From contig PMDE01000088.1 in assembly GCA_003154335.1 (NCBI GenBank), positions 10,101-17,567 of the forward strand: a DNA stretch of 7,467 nt. The letters are read 5' to 3'. This document shows, one piece after another, positions 6,563 through 7,467 of this stretch. Each line of letters opens with the position of its first letter. Position 1 is the stretch's first letter. Made by a program: the position numbers and the translations under genes. This DNA comes from Methanoregula sp. GTDB taxonomy: Archaea > Halobacteriota > Methanomicrobia > Methanomicrobiales > Methanospirillaceae. A model generated the notes under the pieces. It made no database searches and was not told where the DNA came from. It saw only the letters and a program-made list of their open reading frames with translations.

Positions 6563-6587
6563 TTAAACATATTTTTTCAGCGTATTT
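6563..6587 (-). promoter_or_regulatory. Putative promoter of the Yip1-family gene
   Basis: On the minus strand, A/T-rich sequence with GAAAATACG (about 6586-6578) and TGAAAAAATATG (about 6579-6568) offers BRE/TATA-like matches. The first would place the transcript start near 6556, upstream of the ATG at 6537 and downstream of the alternative ATG at 6570. Confidence 0.35.
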
Positions 6588-6707
6588 TCTGGTTTTCATT
6601 ATGGGAAGAGGGCACATCCAATGAGCTTTTAAGGGACTGGCCCCCGGGTTTCAGGGACCATACAATTCCGGTAAACGCGACAAAGAGCCTGGGAGTCTTA
6701 GCAAAAG

Positions 6708-6757
6708 AATATCACAGGTACGCCATCCCAAGGATATCCTTTGAAGGAACAAAGGAG
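6708..6757 (+). promoter_or_regulatory. TATA-like box, 12-bp palindrome and Shine-Dalgarno
   Basis: AATATCAC (6708-6715) is a weak TATA-like box after A-rich sequence. AAGGATATCCTT (6730-6741) is a perfect 12-bp palindrome close to the expected transcript start. AAAGGAG (6751-6757) is the strongest Shine-Dalgarno site in the window and lies 5 nt before the ATG at 6763. The three elements in this order and spacing support a real gene start at 6763. Confidence 0.45.
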
Positions 6758-6762
6758 CCGGC

Positions 6763-6960
6763 ATGCCCGGCGATGATCTTTCCCCCCACGAGATTGTTAT
6801 ATCGGGTGAAAAACACTGCTTCCCGTCGCAGTGTCTGTGCTTCATGCACGTTCCCTCAGGCCCCTCGCTCCTGGTGTCGTGGTCAAAAAATGACCGTCCT
6901 GGTTGCAGGTTTTGGACAAGGGGTGAACTTTATACACTGTCCCGCACAATGAGGACTTGA
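6763..6960 (+). CDS. Possible small cysteine-containing protein
   Basis: This frame encodes 65 aa that I do not recognise. Support is mainly contextual: AAAGGAG with a 5-nt spacer before the ATG, a perfect palindrome and a TATA-like box upstream, and G/C-rich third codon positions. The protein has four cysteines, three of them clustered in CFPSQCLC (19-26), a hydrophobic patch SLLVSW and a basic C-terminus. There is no membrane segment or signal peptide. The stop TGA overlaps an in-frame TTG (6957) of the next reading frame, and the repeat protein's ATG follows 44 nt later, so the two could form an operon. Against it, an internal 7-bp hairpin (6813-6834) and TATA-like boxes at 6796-6803 and 6928-6936 would be unusual inside a gene. 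Confidence 0.35.
   Translation: MPGDDLSPHEIVISGEKHCFPSQCLCFMHVPSGPSLLVSWSKNDRPGCRFWTRGELYTLSRTMRT
6813..6834. repeat. Perfect 7-bp stem-loop
   Basis: ACACTGC (6813-6819) and GCAGTGT (6828-6834) enclose the 8-nt loop TTCCCGTC. If 6763-6960 is not coding, this would be a hairpin about 170 nt upstream of the repeat-protein start. Confidence 0.4.
6926..6936 (+). promoter_or_regulatory. Putative promoter of the repeat-protein gene
   Basis: CTTTATACA (6928-6936), preceded by GGTGAA, is a good archaeal TATA box. A start site near 6957 would give a leader of about 48 nt before the ATG at 7005. Confidence 0.4.
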
Positions 6961-7004
6961 TCAGACAGGAACTATTCTGTCAGGGAACGGAGTTGAAAAC
7001 AGAA

Positions 7005-7232
7005 ATGACAACCCGGAAAAAAACAAACGAACACGAGATACCGAATCTTTCCGACCTGGAGGCAGAAAACATAGTGACCCGCAAAAAGGGAAACGAACAC
7101 GAGATACCGATCATTACCGATCTGGAGGCGGAGAACACAATAACCCGCAAAAAAGGAAAAGATCTCGAGAAACTGACCATTTCAGGATTGGCAGCTGAAA
7201 ACAAGGACCGGCATCCAAAAAGTAAAGGATGA
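7005..7232 (+). CDS. Small Lys/Glu-rich protein of three 22-aa repeats
   Basis: This is a soluble, highly charged protein of 75 aa that I do not recognise. After the initiator Met, residues 2-67 are three contiguous 22-residue repeats with the pattern TRKKxNEHEIPxxxDLEAEN, the third more diverged (TRKKGKDLEKLTISGLAAEN). The remaining tail is Lys-rich (KDRHPKSKG). There are no cysteines, membrane segments or signal peptide. The ATG at 7005 is chosen because a GGAG site (6989-6992) and a TATA box at 6928-6936 precede it; a TTG at 6957 in the same frame would add 16 residues. The frame ends at TGA 7230-7232, while another frame stays open to the window end. This suggests the present stop may result from a frameshift at the A5 run at 7217-7221. 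The function is unknown; short charged repeats suggest binding or a linker. Confidence 0.55.
   Translation: MTTRKKTNEHEIPNLSDLEAENIVTRKKGNEHEIPIITDLEAENTITRKKGKDLEKLTISGLAAENKDRHPKSKG
7008..7205 (+). repeat. Three tandem 66-bp coding repeats
   Basis: Units lie at 7008-7073, 7074-7139 and 7140-7205, each exactly 22 codons. Units 1 and 2 share long identical stretches such as AACGAACACGAGATACCGA. Unit 3 is clearly related but more diverged, most in its middle. Retained frame and conserved residues in units with many base changes point to selection on the protein. Confidence 0.85.
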
Positions 7233-7467
7233 CCCGGAGGATGCTTTCGGAACACCGGCAACCCTGGATGAAGGGAATATCAGAAAGAATCAGATGGGCA
7301 GGTACCTGGAATTATTCGTGAATAGAGATTTTCACAGAACCCCGAACGTATGGTATCATCATCCAGAGCGTTTGCAGGATTGGATCGGCGGTTTACCCGG
7401 GCGGGATGGGGGGGTTGCTGCACAGGGAACAGCGGGAACTTCAGCCAACGCGGCAAAAAGCGGACCT
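7222..7467 (+). CDS. Open frame running off the window, possible continuation
   Basis: The frame beginning at GTA 7222 has no stop to the last base (82 codons, open at the 3' end). It reads VKDDPEDAFGTPATLDEG, then MGRYLELFVNRDF from ATG 7294, then VWYHHPERLQDWIGGLPGR, and ends in an Ala/Gly-rich stretch. No start codon lies upstream in this frame until the TGA at 7174, and ATG 7294 has no good ribosome site. It is therefore more plausible as the C-terminal part of the repeat protein, joined by loss of one A in the A5 run at 7217-7221. No domain is recognised. A competing frame also looks partly coding after the G7 run near 7406-7413, so the downstream frame is uncertain. Confidence 0.3.

Noticed and set aside
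6518..6952. 144-aa plus frame
   Set aside because: It begins antisense to the Yip1-family gene and crosses its promoter; composition is not protein-like, and a better supported small frame (6763) occupies its 3' half.
7229..7321. 30-codon frame starting by ATGA overlap with the repeat-protein stop
   Set aside because: Too short, with no recognisable feature; the alternative frame through the same DNA stays open to the window end.

Overview
The window looks like chromosomal DNA of a methanogenic euryarchaeon, most likely of the order Methanomicrobiales (Methanoregula or a relative). This rests on established features of that group: many PAS-domain histidine kinases and PAS-tailed receiver proteins, a small Yip1-family membrane protein, a TrmB/MarR-like winged-helix regulator, archaeal TATA/BRE-like promoters and T-run terminators without strong hairpins. 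No rRNA, tRNA, CRISPR array, intact insertion sequence or phage gene is visible. The species is inferred.

Layout. (1) 41-1783, minus: a membrane-bound PAS sensor histidine kinase whose upstream region has a clear BRE/TATA embedded in an AT-rich palindrome. (2) 1784-2267: a divergent intergenic region with both promoters and a possible relic of a regulator gene. (3) 2268-2636, plus: a small winged-helix regulator, ended by a T8 run. (4) 2637-3184: a gene-poor stretch with nested inverted repeats, a 15-bp palindrome beside a TATA box, and further TATA-like boxes, but no convincing protein; it may hold a small RNA. (5) 3185-3445, minus: a small four-cysteine zinc-ribbon-like protein. (6) 3446-3833: promoter DNA for the genes on either side. 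(7) 3834-5519, plus: a receiver domain followed by three PAS domains and no kinase or DNA-binding output. (8) 5506-5727, minus: a possible small protein converging on the receiver gene, preceded by a perfect 17-bp palindrome. (9) 5947-6537, minus: a Yip1-family membrane protein with its own terminator. (10) 6700-7467, plus: an unfamiliar cluster made of a possible 65-aa Cys-containing protein with a strong Shine-Dalgarno site, a 75-aa protein built almost wholly of three 22-residue tandem repeats, and an open frame running off the end that may be its frameshifted continuation.

How the parts may work together. The kinase and the receiver-PAS protein are the clear signalling genes. The kinase could phosphorylate the receiver, but they are about 2 kb apart, oppositely oriented and separated by other genes, so a pairing is only a hypothesis. 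The winged-helix regulator is divergent from the kinase and could be its transcriptional output. The most unusual content is the 3' end (short repeat protein, palindromic promoter and possible homopolymer frameshift) and the structured gene-poor stretch at 2700-3180. No known defence or mobile system is recognised.
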